From Siphonodentalium dalli (Eukaryota; Mollusca; Scaphopoda; Gadilida; Siphonodentaliidae), in the NCBI GenBank assembly GCA_032622095.1, contig CP136069.1, forward strand, positions 128,009,123-128,073,122: DNA of 64,000 nt. The letters are read 5' to 3'. Of the stretch, positions 46,527 through 57,025 are shown in pieces. Position numbers and translations under genes: made by a program. How positions within the stretch are numbered: position 1 is the first letter of the stretch; each line of letters starts with the position of its first letter. The notes under the pieces were generated by a model that did no database searches, was not told the DNA's origin, and saw only the letters and a program-made list of their open reading frames with translations.

Positions 46527-49500
46527 ATTGTGAGTTGTAAGTTGTCGATGCACAAAATTATGGGTTTTACAACTGAAATATAATGCACGGCTACACACAA
46601 ATATAAATATAAGGAAATGACGCAATTCCGTGACTCTGCTTATCAACAATTCATTGCCATAGAACATAAACAACGCTCCACCTGCATTTTCTCTGACACA
46701 AAGCGTGTTTTGTGAATAATATCACATTCTAATCATCATTATACTATACTATTAGTATCTTCTTGAGGAAATTATCATAACTTGATAAATGTTATTTCTA
46801 AATTATAACATAAATGATGTCCCTTTAAGCACACATCCAGCGTTAGAAGTACCGTACTGGTACAAATCATTTGCGCCAATCATTTACGATGAAGTACAAA
46901 TGAAAATTAATATTAATATGCACTAAACTCAAATTGACTCGAAGTCATGAGGAACGTCACTATGACCCCCCCCCCCCACAAACTATGGGTATTTCACCTG
47001 TCATCAAACCATGCTATGAACATGCCCGCAATAATGTTTTCTTTGTTTGTATAAATCCCTGTATGTGGCAGCCGGTACATTGAAAAGATTGATATCCAGT
47101 ACAGTATGTGAAATTTTAAGCGAATCTGTATGTACATGTCATTTCATATACTATAGTGCATGTCATTTTATAAGACCTGTATGTTATATTTTATAGAGGA
47201 CGGTCAGCTAGAAGTCATGCTGTGGAACTAACCTGATTGTAAGACGTACACTGGACCAAAGTCATTCAATTTACAACGGTAAGTTTTAATATAAATACAG
47301 ATCACTTTAAAGTTGCATAATCTGATTTGATGCCCCTAAATTACCATTTCTTCGGGGTTAAATATTATTTTATTTGAGTCGAGGAACCTATCCCTCTGAG
47401 TTATCAAATATGTTAATTTTATCCACCTCGATTATTAATAAAACATTGTTGGGAAAAACATGCTGAAAGTTAAAGATGGAAAAGAAATTGAATCAAGGTG
47501 TGCGTGGGTTCGAAATTTGGCCAATGGTTAAAAAAGTATCAAATGTGTCGCAAAATGTTCTGACTACCCCCTGTTTTTGTAAGTCTCTGTTGGTAAAGAA
47601 CTAATTTGGAAGACTAAAACATCTTTTTGTGTAAATTTCCATTGTTGTTCATGTTGTAACTGGATGATCTGGGACAATCAAATCGGATTGTGCATCTTTA
47701 ACAAACAGCCTTATGCTGTATGTTTGTTGAAATTATGTGTACATTCCCTACCTATGGAAAACAGTCTAAACAAATAATAAACATTTCCAATGTATAATCT
47801 CTAGGAGAGTGTGTGTTTCTAAGTTTCAAGGTAGGGAATAAGACTAAATAACATATACCTGTGAAGAGTAGTAATTGGAGATAAAAAAACAGGGACGGGG
47901 GTGAATAATCACCGCATTTCGCACTTTAATTCACGGAATACTGATGACGCTACATAAACTTAATGAACCAAAGCCAGGATCGCCTTATAATTTGCCTTAT
48001 AAATATCCAATAACCTGGTGTGCTTTTAAAGTGACGTGAAACACTCCACTGAGGTGTTCCCAGACCTGCGGACAGAATAATAAATAATCAGGCCAAAATA
48101 AGTTATCCAAATAGTCGGAAAACTGCATCATTGTTATAAACAAATTAAACTCAGTAACTTAAGTATTGGGACAATCATTTCAATAATGTTTATACTCAAT
48201 AAGGTGCCCTTAATAAAGTAGTAAATATTCACATTTGTGCGTAGTTCGACCGTTGTGTTCTCTGAAATGATACAGTGGATATGGTTGGAATTTTAGTTCT
48301 TAATCTCAGTTTTTTGCTACATAATTCCAATGGGGATAGTTTGGATACTATAAACTGATTGTTCATATACACCCATTTATGCCTGTTTTAAAAATGGGAT
48401 GTATTATGTTATTACGTATTATGCCACGTGTCTGTCTATTAGTTCACTTTTGGATTCCAGATGATAACTTTAGATAGTCTCAACTGAGTTGAATGAAATT
48501 TGGAATGTGTGTTTGGGATCAGCACGTCAATTTCACCAGAGTTAAAGGCCTTTTGTTGGAATTACCATGGGCGTATTTTGCCACGCCCTAACAATTCTTT
48601 TAATATTCAATGAAATAAGTCTGCAATATATGTCTTTAAATCTTGACTTTTCCTAAAACAGTATTTTATGCATTTCTTTTCAGAGTGTTGTTCACTGGCA
48701 TTGGAAACTTTAGTACCAGAACGTGCACAGCATAGAGGACAGCATACAGAGGAGGCATGTGTGTTATCTGTGCAGATAACATATGTTATTCGTCAACTTT
48801 TCATACATAGATAGTGTACCACAATACACAAGTGTGGTGCAGCCTGTGGGAAGTTAGTAACATGCTATTCTGCCAAGTGCTGCTATATTCATCAGATGTT
48901 AATGTAGAGGAGTTTGCTGATCTTTAAATTACTACGGCATGGCAGGTGAAAAACAGATGAGCTGTCATTCTTGGGAATGTTCAATATCAGAAGGGTGTGA
49001 TGAACTCTATATTAAGTGTCAATTCATTGCAATTGTTGAGGTGTGCACAGAAATCAGGAATATACACTGCTGTGGAAGAATGGCTAGGATGACAATTATT
49101 CCTGATGGATAAGTTTGAATTAAAGTTTAATTTCCAAATTCTCACTGTGTCTTCATTGATGTGTATCTTAAAACTTCATTCAACATCGATGCAACCAATT
49201 ATGTCATTTGGACAATTTCCAAAATCTTCGACTCTTAATTTTGGTTGCTTATGATATGATTCATGAATGGGGTGGCCCTCACATGTGCAGGCAAATTACA
49301 TGCCTCAATTTAAGGTTACTGACAGCAATTAAATGGTAGAATAGTCCTTATGAGTTTGTGATTTCAGGAAATTTTACATGTAATTTGCCAAATCTTGCAG
49401 CATCTTGTGGAATTTAGTTCTATGCCAGCACGCACTCTTGAAAAAGTAATCACAAAATTATGTGAGAAACATTTGACTGTTTGCGGACCAACTGTTTCTA

Positions 49501-49959
49501 TCATAATAATTTCAGGACTGTGTAAACAGTAAATAAGTGATAACCGTAAACAAAAATTACATGGTCACTGTTTATTTTCTGTTTACTTGGCAACCAAAAT
49601 TATTATGGTAGAAACCGTCAAAAATAATGGGTTTTCGTATAATATAAGATTTGACCAATTGACAAAATGAACCCATATACATGTACATGTATGTTTGTGG
49701 GAGGGTATGAAAGCCATAATATAGAAATTTGATAGCCTGTAGTATGCGAGTTATCAGCTGAATTTTTGTTCTGGAAATGGAATCTGGTGGCTTCTGTTTC
49801 AAACTGTATAGCATCCTGAGTCTAAAGCCTTTTCTAATTAGCCCATTAATATATCAATGGATTGGTACACATTCATGTGTTGCATATATTTTGTTGAGTA
49901 TGGATATGGTACAATAAATGGGTGTATTTAGTGTACAGTACCCCTTAAAGGTTGCATAA
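46527..49959. other. Interior of the 9.35-kb element, no gene seen
   Basis: No open frame above about 80 codons and no transposase motif. It has T-rich and A-rich segments and some GC-richer stretches (48680-48960) that could be decayed exons, but nothing can be identified. Confidence 0.35.
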
Positions 49960-50411
49960 GTATGTTGTATGGTACATTTATCAATAAATTGTGCAAAAAA
50001 AGGAACTTTTTGGTCATCAAAACCAAAATTGGTTTTATATATGAAATCAGTTTGGGTTTTGATCAAAACCAGTTGGCGCTTGGTATTTGGTTTTGATCAA
50101 AACCTAATTTGGTTACATATATGGGACAAAAGTTCAAAACCAAATACTCAATGCAATTTGGTTTTGATCAAAACCAAAATTGGTTTTGGTTTTGATCAAA
50201 ACCAAAATTGGTTTTTTAAATTTTTGCTCCAAACCAAAATTGGTTTTGATCAAAACCAAAAATTGGTTTTATATAAAACCGATTTGATTTTTTATCAAAA
50301 CCAGTTGGCGCTTGGTATTTGGTTTTGATCAAAACCTAATTTGGTTACATATATGGGACAAAAGTTCAAAACCAAATTTGGTTTTTGTTTAAACCAAAAC
50401 CTTTAAGAGTG
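49960..50411. repeat. Subterminal GATCAAAACC iteron array
   Basis: Six exact TTTTGATCAAAACC palindromes plus many half-sites (AACCAAAATTGGTTTT). A roughly 120-bp segment containing AGTTGGCGCTTGGTATTTGG occurs twice (about 50024-50142 and 50259-50381). The array ends at AGTG, the right terminus of the large element. Confidence 0.85.
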
Positions 50412-50413
50412 TA

Positions 50414-51009
50414 CCACACTATTTGGTTTCTTCCTTATGGCCAGAAAGTCCAATCTGATGCCGAATTCGCAGCACAAATGTTATCATAGTAAGTTATTAT
50501 TGAGATCTGATGTCACTCTACACGCAAACTACCTCGAAGTAACTTTCAAGTGGTCAAAGAACATACAATTTGGTGAATAGATACTTAAAATTCCAATCAC
50601 AGCTATCCCGGGTTCAAAATTATGCCCAGTGAATGCATATAAGAATATGACAAAACTGGTGATTTGCGCAAACCAAGATCCGGCCTTCGTGAAACAGAAA
50701 GGTAAGAAATTCTTACCGATTACGTATTCAGAATTTTCCTTTTTTCTCAAAAGAATATCAGAGAGAATAGGGGAAGACCCTAAGCAATTTTCTTCACATT
50801 CCTTGCGCAGAGGGGGCGCAACACTAGCATTCGAATCAGGGGTTGCTTCAGAGCTTATACAACTGCATGTTAACTGGCTCAGTGATGTTTATAAAGTTTA
50901 CTCAGAATTTTCGCTAACAGATCGCTTGGAAGTTACTAGACGTATGGCCAATCAGATCAATAATTACACGTGGCCAAATAACAGTACTGGCAGATTCGGC
51001 ATAAATTGA
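50414..51009 (+). pseudogene. DIRS tyrosine recombinase, catalytic half
   Basis: Starts L-F-G-F-F-L-M-A-R-K-S-N-L-M-P (first catalytic Arg in A-R-K). After a short disrupted stretch come R-S-D-V-T-L-H-A-N-Y-L-E-V and F-S-S-H-S-L-R-R-G-G-A-T (the H-x-x-R box), then L-H-V-N-W-L-S-D-V-Y-K-V-Y with the His/Trp position and the likely nucleophile Tyr. The last 126 codons (50629-51009) are open. With the half at 40641-41063 this is one recombinase gene interrupted by the 9.35-kb element. It also has a stop near 50579. Confidence 0.85.
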
Positions 51010-51774
51010 CAAATTATGAGTATGGAAATTTTATTTGTTGTTTTTCTCTATATTTACATGCGAATTAGGGGTTTTTGTACGATTTAAAATAATGATAACG
51101 TCTGAAGTACGTGCAGAACTTTGTAAATAAATAAATACTTCTGTATTGGTGGAACGAATTAATCGCTATAAACAACATAACAGTAACTGCGACAAGGTGG
51201 GCCATGCACCATTTATAATCCATGTATAAGAATTACTTTTTGTGATGCCATTTGGAAATACTATTTATGAGAATACGTCTATTCTCACATATATCTACAG
51301 CAGAGGGCTTCACATCACTTCAACGTGGGCAACGCCCGGTAACCCTGTTAGTAAATAAATAAATACAATAACGCAGGTATAATATAGTCGGCTAATATAC
51401 CTGCTTCTTAATAATCTATATTACTGTATGTGACGGTCTCTTCTCAAGATTACATTATTTAGGCAACTGTTACGAGCCCGAGGCGATTTCACTTTGAGTC
51501 GCTTACAATCGTGAAATTTCCCCCGGATAATCAGTATCTGAAAATCGATTCACATTCGGTCCATTGTCGCATAAATCATCTAATCTCAGCCGACACCTTC
51601 ACCGACTTTGAAATACATAATTAAGAAACAATTAGTTGAGATAGCTACACTCTATGCACTCAGTAAGCTATTCTACGACCACATAACTTGTGGAAGTGTC
51701 TACACTTATACCATGCGCCATCAATCCACGAATATAGAGTCACTTGTATAACGTAAAAGCAACCAGTAAACATA
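51010..51774. other. DIRS 3' region, no gene seen
   Basis: Lies between the recombinase stop and the inverted terminal repeat. DIRS elements usually carry an internal complementary region here, but I could not identify it by eye. Confidence 0.35.
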
Positions 51775-51840
51775 CACAAGAAAACCATAGTCAGAAATGG
51801 TAACGCCACCAAGATCGTATTATTAGCCATAAATATAAAT
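51775..51840 (-). repeat. Right terminal repeat of the DIRS element
   Basis: Reverse complement of 34503-34574 with about three differences. It supports DIRS boundaries near 34.5 and 51.85 kb. Confidence 0.6.
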
Positions 51841-52019
51841 AATAATACAATTATTCTATAAACTAGCTTTCAAATTTTATGCGGGAAATTTGCGTACTTC
51901 CATATTTCAAGTTTTCCCGTTTCTCGTGGCATACATTACTTTCATCAAACTGTCTTCTTTATTACACAAGCTGATAGGCCCGACTTCACCCGGGCTGTTT
52001 CCCATCTGCTTTCCGGTGA

Positions 52020-52545
52020 AAGGTGCGATTTGACCTTCAATTGACTATTTCGAAAGTCAAGGTCAGGTCAGGGTCATGATTTGTCCAGTCCAAAACACCC
52101 CCACCCGTAGAAAACTACCCATAGGTATCATATTTCGTCGAAATCCGTCCGTTTTACCCAACTTGAACTTTAATTAACAATTTTGAAGGTCAAGGTAAGG
52201 TCAGAGTCATGATTTGACCCGTCCAAAACACCCCCCCGACAAAAGTACCCATAGGTATCAAATGTCGTCGAAATCTATCCGTTTTATCCGAGTTGACCTT
52301 TGATTGGTTATATTGAAGGTCAAGGTCAGGCCGAGGTCACGATTTGACCCGTTCAAAACTCTCCTCGGACCAAAGTATCCCTAGGTATAAAATTTCGCCG
52401 AAATTTGTCCGTTTTACCCAAATTGACCTTGCATTGACAGTTTTAAAGGTCAAGGTCAGGTCGGGGTCACGATTTGACCCGTTCAAAACACTTCCCGGAC
52501 ACAAATACCCATAAGTATCAAATTACGTTGAAATCTATGGAAAGC
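52020..52545. repeat. Tandem repeat, about 131-bp unit, four copies
   Basis: Units carry AAGGTCAAGGTCAGGTC, CATGATTTGACCCGTCCAAA, CCCATAGGTATCA and GTCGAAATC.GTCCGTTTTA, recurring at about 52079, 52211, 52340 and 52472. Non-coding. Confidence 0.85.
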
Positions 52546-53000
52546 CGAGGAGGACATGTTGGTTGCTTATTGCTAGATATACGACGCGGTATTTTGAAGG
52601 TGTTTCAAACTAGGAGATAGAAGTATTCTGCCTTTCAAATGGTGATGAATTATAGTAGTTTATTCAAATTTTATGGCATAAATTGTTATTAAAACCGTAT
52701 ATACTATAAAAAATTAATGACTCGAAAATTAAGTGGGCCTTTAAACAAAGTCACAATTGCATTTAGGCTCATCTCATACTCGTCCATTCAGCGATATTCT
52801 ACTGCGCAGTTTGTTATAGCCTCCAGTATTTATTGAGCGTTATACCCCCAACTGTTATAATTCGCCTTTAGCAGGCGTACTCTTGCCTCAGATTATTGAG
52901 ATATTAGGTCACACATAATCACATTAAATCGCATCGTAACATAGCAATTGTGTGGGCTCCTTGGCGTGAATATGTAATGAGAAATAAGGTCATACGTAAT

Positions 53001-53760
53001 GACATTAAACTCAAGAAAACCCTCGAAAACAAAACAAAATCACATTTAATGTTTTACGTTATTTCCTTCATAAAAAGAATCTTCGTGATAATGAACCTTC
53101 TCGTTACTTTAGAATATAGAATTAACCTTAAAATAAAAAAAATCTTTGGAACACAGAACCTTCGGAATAACGAACCTTCGGATTGGTGAACCTTTGGAAT
53201 AGCGAACATTCAGAGAAATTTCGGAATAGTGGACCTTCGGGATAGTGAACATTCGGAATAGAGACATGCCCCCCAATATTCATATTATATGCCCAGAGTT
53301 CAAAGGTATGGACCCATAAAATTCTAAACTTGGCCCTTAAAATATTGAACTCCAAATTGGAGCACACACAGAACACCACTTAAGTCAACTGAACCTATGT
53401 CATGTCCCAATGCGGGAGGGTCCATATATACCACAACATGCATAGTATATGCCAAGAATTCAAAGGTATGGGCCCACGTAATGACATAAAATCTCAAGAA
53501 AACCAGCGAAAACAAAACAAAATCACATTTAATGTTCTAAGTTAAGTTATTTCCTCCTGTATCTGTATCGGTGTGCGCGCATGATCAGTTCGGATGTGAG
53601 CGCACACTCCATATAAAGAATCTTTGTGAAAATGAACCCTCTCAAATTAGTCTCAATACTTTAAAATATAGAATTAACCTAAAAATAACAAAAACCTTCG
53701 GAATAGAGAACCTTCGGAATAGCGGACCTTCGGGATAGCAAACCTTCATAATAGAAGCAT
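53001..53760. repeat. Roughly 480-bp duplication with CCTTCGGAATAG arrays
   Basis: 53001-53290 and 53470-53760 share AAAACAAAACAAAATCACAT, AAGAATCTT, ATATAGAATTAACCT and then short arrays of ACCTTCGGAATAG. The second copy has a unique insertion (TGTATCTGTATCGGTGTGCG). Small frames inside are repeat artefacts. Confidence 0.75.
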
Positions 53761-54084
53761 GTCCCCACAATTACACCGGTGACGTAAACACATGTGCCAA
53801 TCTTAGTTGTACTCTCGTAATTATCGGTACGATGAAACGGTGACGGAATCTGACGAGGTTTGCCGAATGTACAATCACTCAGTGAATTATCGATCGACCA
53901 TGCGATATCAAAAAACCAAAAGCTAGAAACACCACACTACGGTGGCGTAATAAACCACTCTAATATTGTGTTCGTGAACCGTGCAATATGGACATATCAT
54001 TGTTTATCTTTGTAGATGGATACTAAAGAGTGACTACAAACCGGAGTGCTTTTCAGCGAGTATACATGTATATCTGCAAACTTC

Positions 54085-54445
54085 AAGGCAGAGTTCAGTC
54101 CCTACTACGCTGGACTGAACAGGAAATCTCTCAATTTTGTATTTAAAACTCTCGTCGGTTACAATTGATTCTGCATTATTCTGAGAAACTAAACTGTCCA
54201 TATTCACTTGAAATGTGGCTAGATAAGGCCAGAATGAATTGTAACTGACAAAACACTCAAATAAAAAAATGTTAGATTTAATTGCGAAAATATACATGAT
54301 GGCAGCGGTCAGACCGGCATATCGAGGGGACTGAACTCTATATATATGATGGCAGCGGTCAGACCGGCGTATCGAGGGGACTGAACTCTATATACATGAT
54401 GGCAGCGGTCAGACCTGCGTAGCGGTGGGACTGAACTCTGCCATA
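54085..54445. repeat. 52-bp tandem triplication with inverted outer copy
   Basis: ATGATGGCAGCGGTCAGACC plus a GGGGACTGAACTCT end occurs three times at about 54297, 54349 and 54397. GGCAGAGTTCAGTCCCTACT at 54088 is an inverted copy of the last unit's end, giving the block TIR-like edges. Confidence 0.75.
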
Positions 54446-54550
54446 CAGACTGCTACAAATGATCGGAGTTAATTAGTCGGTTTGGATTTTTATATTATCG
54501 TGGTTTATCTTCCATTTAGCTATGACATATCACGACGTTACTAAGTTTAC

Positions 54551-54922
54551 ATGTTGATAAAAGGCTACATGAGGGATTCATGCACTGGGAATAGGAATCA
54601 CTCCAGTATACACGCACAGTTGAAACCATCAACCTCACGAAACGAGTGTACAACTTGCCCAGATACACGAATCCATTTACCTCCCTTATTCATACATCAA
54701 TCACATATAGATTCAATGGGCTATGTTGGGATAATTCGTATGAACCGTACCGGGCCCCGAGTGCCGTGGAAAGAACTTGCAATTAATGAGCTAAACGCAA
54801 TTAAGACATCATATAGAGATGCATTATACTGCCATAAATATAGAGTAATGGCAAATCTCAGACTGCAAGACAGAGTTATGTCCCCTCGCAACGCTGGTCT
54901 GAGCACTGCCGTTCGTGCATAA
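54551..54922 (+). other. Unrecognised open frame, 123 codons
   Basis: Contains V-P-W-K-E-L-A-I-N-E-L-N-A-I-K and R-V-M-A-N-L-R-L-Q-D-R-V but no known domain. No splice or promoter context. It may be chance or a transposon relic. Confidence 0.25.
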
Positions 54923-55217
54923 TGTAAGCTTTTCTCACATTATTCGCGAATTGTCCAAACTATATAGTAGTTCGAAATAGTCCGCCGACAATACCTACGC
55001 CGATTAGCCAGAACTTGACAGAGGTAACAAAAACATTTTCATGAATCGAGTTTGATACGTATGCCGCTAAATCGCAACAAAACAACACCAACTTGCAGGA
55101 CACTTTTTCTTTGGTGTACTTATACTAGTAGGCTTGAATCAACTATATTTGTCATAAGTTAGACAAGAAAGCGTGATTAGAAACGACACATATCATATAT
55201 CACTGAAGAAAAGGTCA

Positions 55218-55740
55218 GTCAATATGACTAACTTAGGTTAGTCAACTCTTTGTCCACATGTCACACACATAGCTTACTGATAATGACTAAGGCAGAAAAT
55301 TAGTCACAATGACTAGGGTCAATTATTAGTCAAAACGACTAATTAGGCCATTAAACTACAATTGTGTTAGTCAAAATGACCAGGATTGAGTCATAGTGAC
55401 TAACTTTTATGAGTCACTGAGGAGGTAATTTGGTGGAAATTTTGTGCAAATAATTTCAATATTCAACCAGATAATACATTATCCAGAATCCGAGACAAAA
55501 TTGAAAGCAGGACAACCTTTCAATCCATTCTCTAAAACGCCGCTTTCAGTACTGGAAATTAATATTTAGCAATGAATATTAAGCATAACTCAAGGCAGTG
55601 TTGCAATTAGAGTTATGCTTTGTGTAACGTATTCATTATGTTCAACAACAGAGTTACTCATAACGACTCGATGAAAGGTGTGGGTCTGTCAAACTGACCC
55701 CCAAATGCACGTGACTAACCCTAAGTTAGTCATATATGAC
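55218..55740. mobile_element. MITE with AGTCA...TGACT iterons
   Basis: GTCAATATGACTAACTTAGG at the left end is matched by the reverse complement of CTAAGTTAGTCATATATGAC at the right. Inward from the left end are repeated palindromes of the type TAGTCANNATGACTA (near 55300, 55325, 55370 and 55395). Non-coding. The target duplication is unclear. Confidence 0.75.
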
Positions 55741-55856
55741 ACGTGGTGACAGCCAGTCTTCAAATATAATTTCATATTCCAAAATTAGACACTAGTAGGT
55801 CATAACAGCGATATTTTATTGTATACCTCCTTGTAGGAGAAGAATAATATACATAC

Positions 55857-56426
55857 ATGGCAATATATATTATACAGCAAATGGAGATAATTAAGAAAAC
55901 ACGTTGCGTGGCTGATCGTATGCGTCATATCTTGAAGAGACCCGTCCATGTGAATGCGATTTTGTTTTATGCGCAAACACTAATTTATTTACACAAAGTA
56001 ATTGTTACTGGATCAGATGACACATCCCTAAATGAAGTTAGCCATGTCGAGAATTATAGTTTCTATGTTGTTGTCAAGTTCGGCTCACCACCCAGAAGCA
56101 GGGCTAACAGAGACATATCATCTCTAGAATCTATGTACAGAAAGGTCGAGAGACCAACCTCATCAAGAATGTGTTCCCAGAACGAATTCCGAAGCGCAAG
56201 TGAATTGGCTGCTGTACAGGGTATACGCCGTGAGGGTCAGAACTCTGCATGGGAGTATAAACAATTATTTCAAAACTTTATTCCAGAAATAAAGTTACAG
56301 CTACATGTAGACGTGCATCATAAAAACAATATATTGACCGAAGTGTTAACTAAGCTTTTAGTTGTTGCAAAAATTGTTACATCTGTTGGGAAAATAAACT
56401 ATTATAAAGTTCAGATAAAGATATAG
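55857..56426 (+). other. Unrecognised open frame, 189 codons
   Basis: The central part (56080-56260) is richer in G+C than its flanks and reads R-D-I-S-S-L-E-S-M-Y-R-K-V-E-R and S-A-S-E-L-A-A-V-Q-G-I-R. The N- and C-terminal parts are AT-rich, like background. I do not recognise a domain. It immediately precedes the repeat homologous to 8.05-8.5 kb and may belong to the same transposon. Confidence 0.3.
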
Positions 56427-56479
56427 TACAGGACCACTCAAATATAGTTCACGCGGAGATCCGTGTATGGCATGTATTA

Positions 56480-56705
56480 TTAAAATGATCACTGTGTTTG
56501 AGGGGAATATTGCGGATTGTCTACCCGAGGAACCAATATCTCCCGAGGCGTTAGTTTCAATGGGCGATGCCCACGCTGTTCTAATCAAACACAGTCATCG
56601 TTTGTTTTATTATACCAGACAGACACGTCACACGAGTTGTGACTATATGTGGATTTCTGGACACTGTCATGTAGCATGTCAATATGACCAAGAGTTTTGA
56701 AAACC
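56480..56705 (+). repeat. Dispersed repeat homologous to 8055-8545
   Basis: Shares L-P-E-E-P-I-S-P coding DNA, TTTATTATACCAGACAGACA and GACACTGTCAT in order with the 8-kb copy. Here the frame stays open for 77 codons. It runs into the 33-bp minisatellite. Confidence 0.55.
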
Positions 56706-57025
56706 AAAGGGAATAGACATACGTGAGTTTTGAAAACCAAAGGGAACAGGCATACGTGAGTTTTGAAAACCAAAGGGAACAGACATACGTGAGTTTTGAA
56801 AACTAAAGGGAACAGACATACATGAGTTTTGAAAATCAAATGGAACAGACATACGCTAGTTTTGAAAACCAAAGGGAACAGACATACGGGAGTTTTGAAA
56901 ACCAAAGGGAACAGACATACGCGAGTTTTGAAAACCAAAGAGAACAGACATGTATACGTGAGTTTTGAAAACCTAAGGGAACAGACATACATGAGTTTTG
57001 AAAACCAAAGGGAACAGACATACCT
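56692..57025. repeat. 33-bp minisatellite, about 10 units
   Basis: The unit GAGTTTTGAAAACCAAAGGG plus AACAGACATACGT starts at 56692, 56725, 56758, 56791, 56824, 56857, 56890 and 56923, then continues with slight spacing changes. The period is a multiple of three, so it keeps long false frames open on both strands. Confidence 0.95.

Larger units (their letters stand above)
41066..50411. mobile_element. 9.35-kb CACT...AGTG element inserted in the DIRS recombinase
   Basis: The left end is CACTGACAATATATTCGG and the right end (complement) CACTCTTAAAGGTTTTGG, sharing CACT. TA flanks both sides (41064-41065 and 50412-50413). Removing the element with one TA leaves the two recombinase halves adjoining in the same frame. 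Both ends bear GGTTTTGATCAAAACC palindromes: one exact and one variant near the left, six exact copies near the right. Short CACT termini with dense subterminal motifs resemble CACTA/CMC transposons. No transposase is recognisable; the interior contains several nested repeats. Confidence 0.6.

Noticed and set aside
41061-50414. GTGTAC as a 6-bp target duplication, suggesting a Polinton
   Set aside because: Polinton ends (AG...CT with long TIRs) and proteins are absent. The CACT/AGTG termini with TA flanks explain the same bases better, though the TSD length is not settled.
56692-57025. CRISPR-like direct repeats
   Set aside because: The units are contiguous tandem repeats without unique spacers, in eukaryotic DNA.
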